A DNA stretch of 64,000 nucleotides from BOG-1112 sp964611335 (GTDB lineage Bacteria; Bdellovibrionota_B; Oligoflexia; Oligoflexales; Bog-1112), in the NCBI GenBank assembly GCA_964611335.1, contig CAZSXR010000004.1, positions 137,095-201,094 on the forward strand. Direction: 5' to 3'. The notes below the pieces were generated by a model. It was not told the origin of the DNA. It was given only the letters and a program-made list of their open reading frames with translations, and ran no database searches. Made by a program: the position numbers and the translations under genes. Positions 62,641-64,000 of this stretch are shown piece after piece (position 1 is the stretch's first letter; every line of letters starts with the position of its first letter).

Positions 62641-63836
62641 GTGGGTTATAAATTCTTTGACAATAAAGGTTTTGGCTTGGTCTGGTTTTCTAAAAGACAT
62701 CCCATTACTGGAGTTCCTATCACGCTGAAGCGGAAAGTTAAGGAAAAGTCCAAAATGAAAATGGTCGAGCGTGAGTTGATTGCTTTGGTTGAAAGAAAGA
62801 TTGTTGAAAAGACAGTCCCAAAGTGGAAAGTAGTTTTAGAAAGTTACTACTCCTCATTGAATGCGAAGAAGCTTACCCTTAAAACTATTTACGACACTAA
62901 AGCCTGTTTGGACGCTACAACATGTAAGTGGTTGGGACTTTTCATCAATGAGATAAGTACAGCTCAAATTCGAGATCTAATCTTGCAAGACTTCGGTAAT
63001 CACGATGTTAGATATCAAAAATTGATACTCAGGAACATTAAACAAGTCTTCGAGTTTGCTGTCGAGAATGAGTGGATTGTGCGAAATCCAGTTCCGCAAC
63101 TTGCTTTTAGGGTTGGTGACAAAATTAAGAAGGTTCTTACTGAGGAACAAGTTAAAGCTTTTCTTAATGCTGCCAAAGAAATGAATTCCGCTTGGTATCC
63201 TTTATGGGTGACAGCTCTTTATACAGGATTGCGAAGTGGTGAATTGTACGCTTTAACTTGGGATAAAGTAAATTTTGTTGAACGGAATATCCTAGTCGAC
63301 AGAGCATGGAATAATAAGGACGGGTTCAAAGAGACGAAGTCGGGAGATGACCGTGTTGTTGAAATTGCACAGAATCTTTTGCTTGTTTTACAACACTTGA
63401 AAGTTGCTAAGGGTACTACTGATTTTGTTCTGCCTCGGATAAGGAGTTGGGATTACCGTAAAAACGAGATACTAAATTCAGCAAAGGGTAATCTATGCCA
63501 AAGCGGGATGACCGACTTCTTATTCAAGATATGATGGATGCTTGTATAGATATCCATCTTTTTCTGAAGGGTTGTTCACAAAGTGAATTTGAATCTAACC
63601 GTATGATCCATTACGCAGTTATCAAGGCTTTTGAAATCATAACGTGGGCGACGATCTTACTTTCGAAAGGAGTGGCACCTGCTAAAGTAATGGTCATGGG
63701 TGGCTGGAAAGATCTCAAAACTATGATGATCTACATGCGGAAAGCTGAGATTGATATCAAAGGGATTACGGACAAGTTGGATCTTCATAACCCGAGGTTT
63801 GAAACAGCGAGGATTCTGGACTTCTCAAAAAAGTAG
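62641..63836 (+). pseudogene. tyrosine recombinase (integrase), frameshifted
   Basis: From GTG 62641 (GGGAG 6-7 nt upstream) one frame encodes the arm-binding, core-binding and first catalytic part with ALYTGLRSGELYALTW (box I arginine), ending at 63534. A second frame (from about 63495) continues with TWATILLSKGVAPAKVMVMG, GGW and the nucleophile in MMIYMRKA. The HxxR box expected before TWAT is absent in the sequence as given (FEIITWAT). The break and lost box show a dead integrase. It faces the right direct repeat. Confidence 0.82.
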
Positions 63837-63896
63837 TGATTTGTAGTCCTTTGGAAATTTTCTCTAAGAAAATCAGATGATTCAGACCCAAAAAAC

Positions 63897-63913
63897 CTTC
63901 GCACCACTCCTAA
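63897..63913 (+). repeat. attR-type direct repeat (17 bp)
   Basis: CTTCGCACCACTCCTAA, second copy of the tRNA-Leu end; 60 bp after the integrase remnant. Confidence 0.78.
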
Positions 63914-63955
63914 TCCTGTAAGATTGAAGCTCCTCCACGTAAACATGGAGGATTC

Positions 63956-64000
63956 TTATCCAGCTTTCGCTTTCAAAGCAATGACCCGTCTTCCCCGGGC
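63956..64000 (-). CDS. C-terminal end of an unidentified gene (partial)
   Basis: The minus strand is open from the window end to TAA 63956-63958 and encodes a basic tail RGRRVIALKAKAG. A hairpin CCTCCA/TGGAGG (63932-63952) follows as a possible terminator. Fourteen codons are too few to name it. Confidence 0.25.
   Translation of the reverse strand, partial: ARGRRVIALKAKAG

Larger units (their letters stand above)
58185..63913. mobile_element. decayed integrative element in tRNA-Leu (5.7 kb)
   Basis: The tRNA 3' end and following bases, 17 bp starting CTTCGCACCACT (58185-58201), recur at 63897-63913. A tyrosine integrase lies inside the right end, broken by frameshift. Between the ends: an IS-transposase remnant, the GLUG-repeat lipoprotein gene and a half-length MFS gene. 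No replication or mobilisation genes are seen. The broken integrase suggests the element is immobile. Its limits rest on the repeat and integrase together. Confidence 0.75.

Noticed and set aside
63945..64000. Plus-strand gene start (ATG 63945) at the window end
   Set aside because: No ribosome binding site; the ATG sits in a hairpin that better fits a terminator for a minus-strand gene.

Overview
The window is an AT-rich, gene-dense bacterial chromosome segment. KdsA, GmhA, SurA-type chaperones, Lgt, lipoproteins, type IV pilus ATPase/platform genes and outer-membrane-like secreted proteins show a Gram-negative (diderm) cell. The gene mix (many short secreted proteins of unknown function, a GLUG-repeat lipoprotein, complex I membrane-arm genes split from the rest, formiminoglutamate degradation) would fit the Bdellovibrionota or a related former deltaproteobacterial lineage. 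That placement is a guess from gene content, not shown by any marker here.

Layout. 1-9.5 kb: end of a possible signal peptidase II, a membrane glycosyltransferase-like protein, secreted proteins, an operon of class III aminotransferase-RmuC-M48 protease-ArgR, a CAP-domain protein and an acyl-CoA dehydrogenase. 9.6-22 kb: RRM RNA-binding protein, hemE, gmhA, gpmI, a cationic amino-acid permease controlled by a lysine riboswitch with its own terminator, a sigma-54-type two-component pair, an FAD oxidoreductase, an ABC-2 exporter and tRNA-Pro. 22.1-30.8 kb: an 8.7-kb integrative element in the 3' end of tRNA-Pro, bounded by a 27-bp direct repeat. It carries integrase, AlpA/Xis-like protein, Prim-Pol/DUF3987 replication protein, XRE repressor, a 168-nt hairpin, and a cargo of HEPN-like zinc protein, RhuM-like/PDDEXK-like protein and AAA ATPase. 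This cargo is the best candidate for an undescribed (defence-like) system. 30.9-35.1 kb: a cluster of six unrecognised secreted, lipid-anchored or membrane proteins.

35.2-57.5 kb: hutG-like and hutF genes, tRNA-His, surA-like/PPIase/mfd operon, sodB, gpsA, nuoAHJKLMN, lgt, a PduO-type cobalamin adenosyltransferase, pilB, pilC and kdsA. 57.6-58.2 kb: tRNA-Phe, secG, tRNA-Leu(GAG). 58.2-63.9 kb: a second, decayed integrative element in tRNA-Leu with a 17-bp direct repeat, a frameshifted integrase, an IS-transposase relic, a half-length MFS protein and the GLUG lipoprotein.

How it works together: most host genes are housekeeping (heme, LPS sugar, glycolysis, NADH oxidation, protein export and folding, DNA repair). 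Amino-acid handling recurs: lysine riboswitch plus permease, ArgR next to an aminotransferase, and two consecutive histidine-catabolism steps. The accessory content sits almost entirely in the two tRNA-associated elements and the secreted-protein cluster beside the first.
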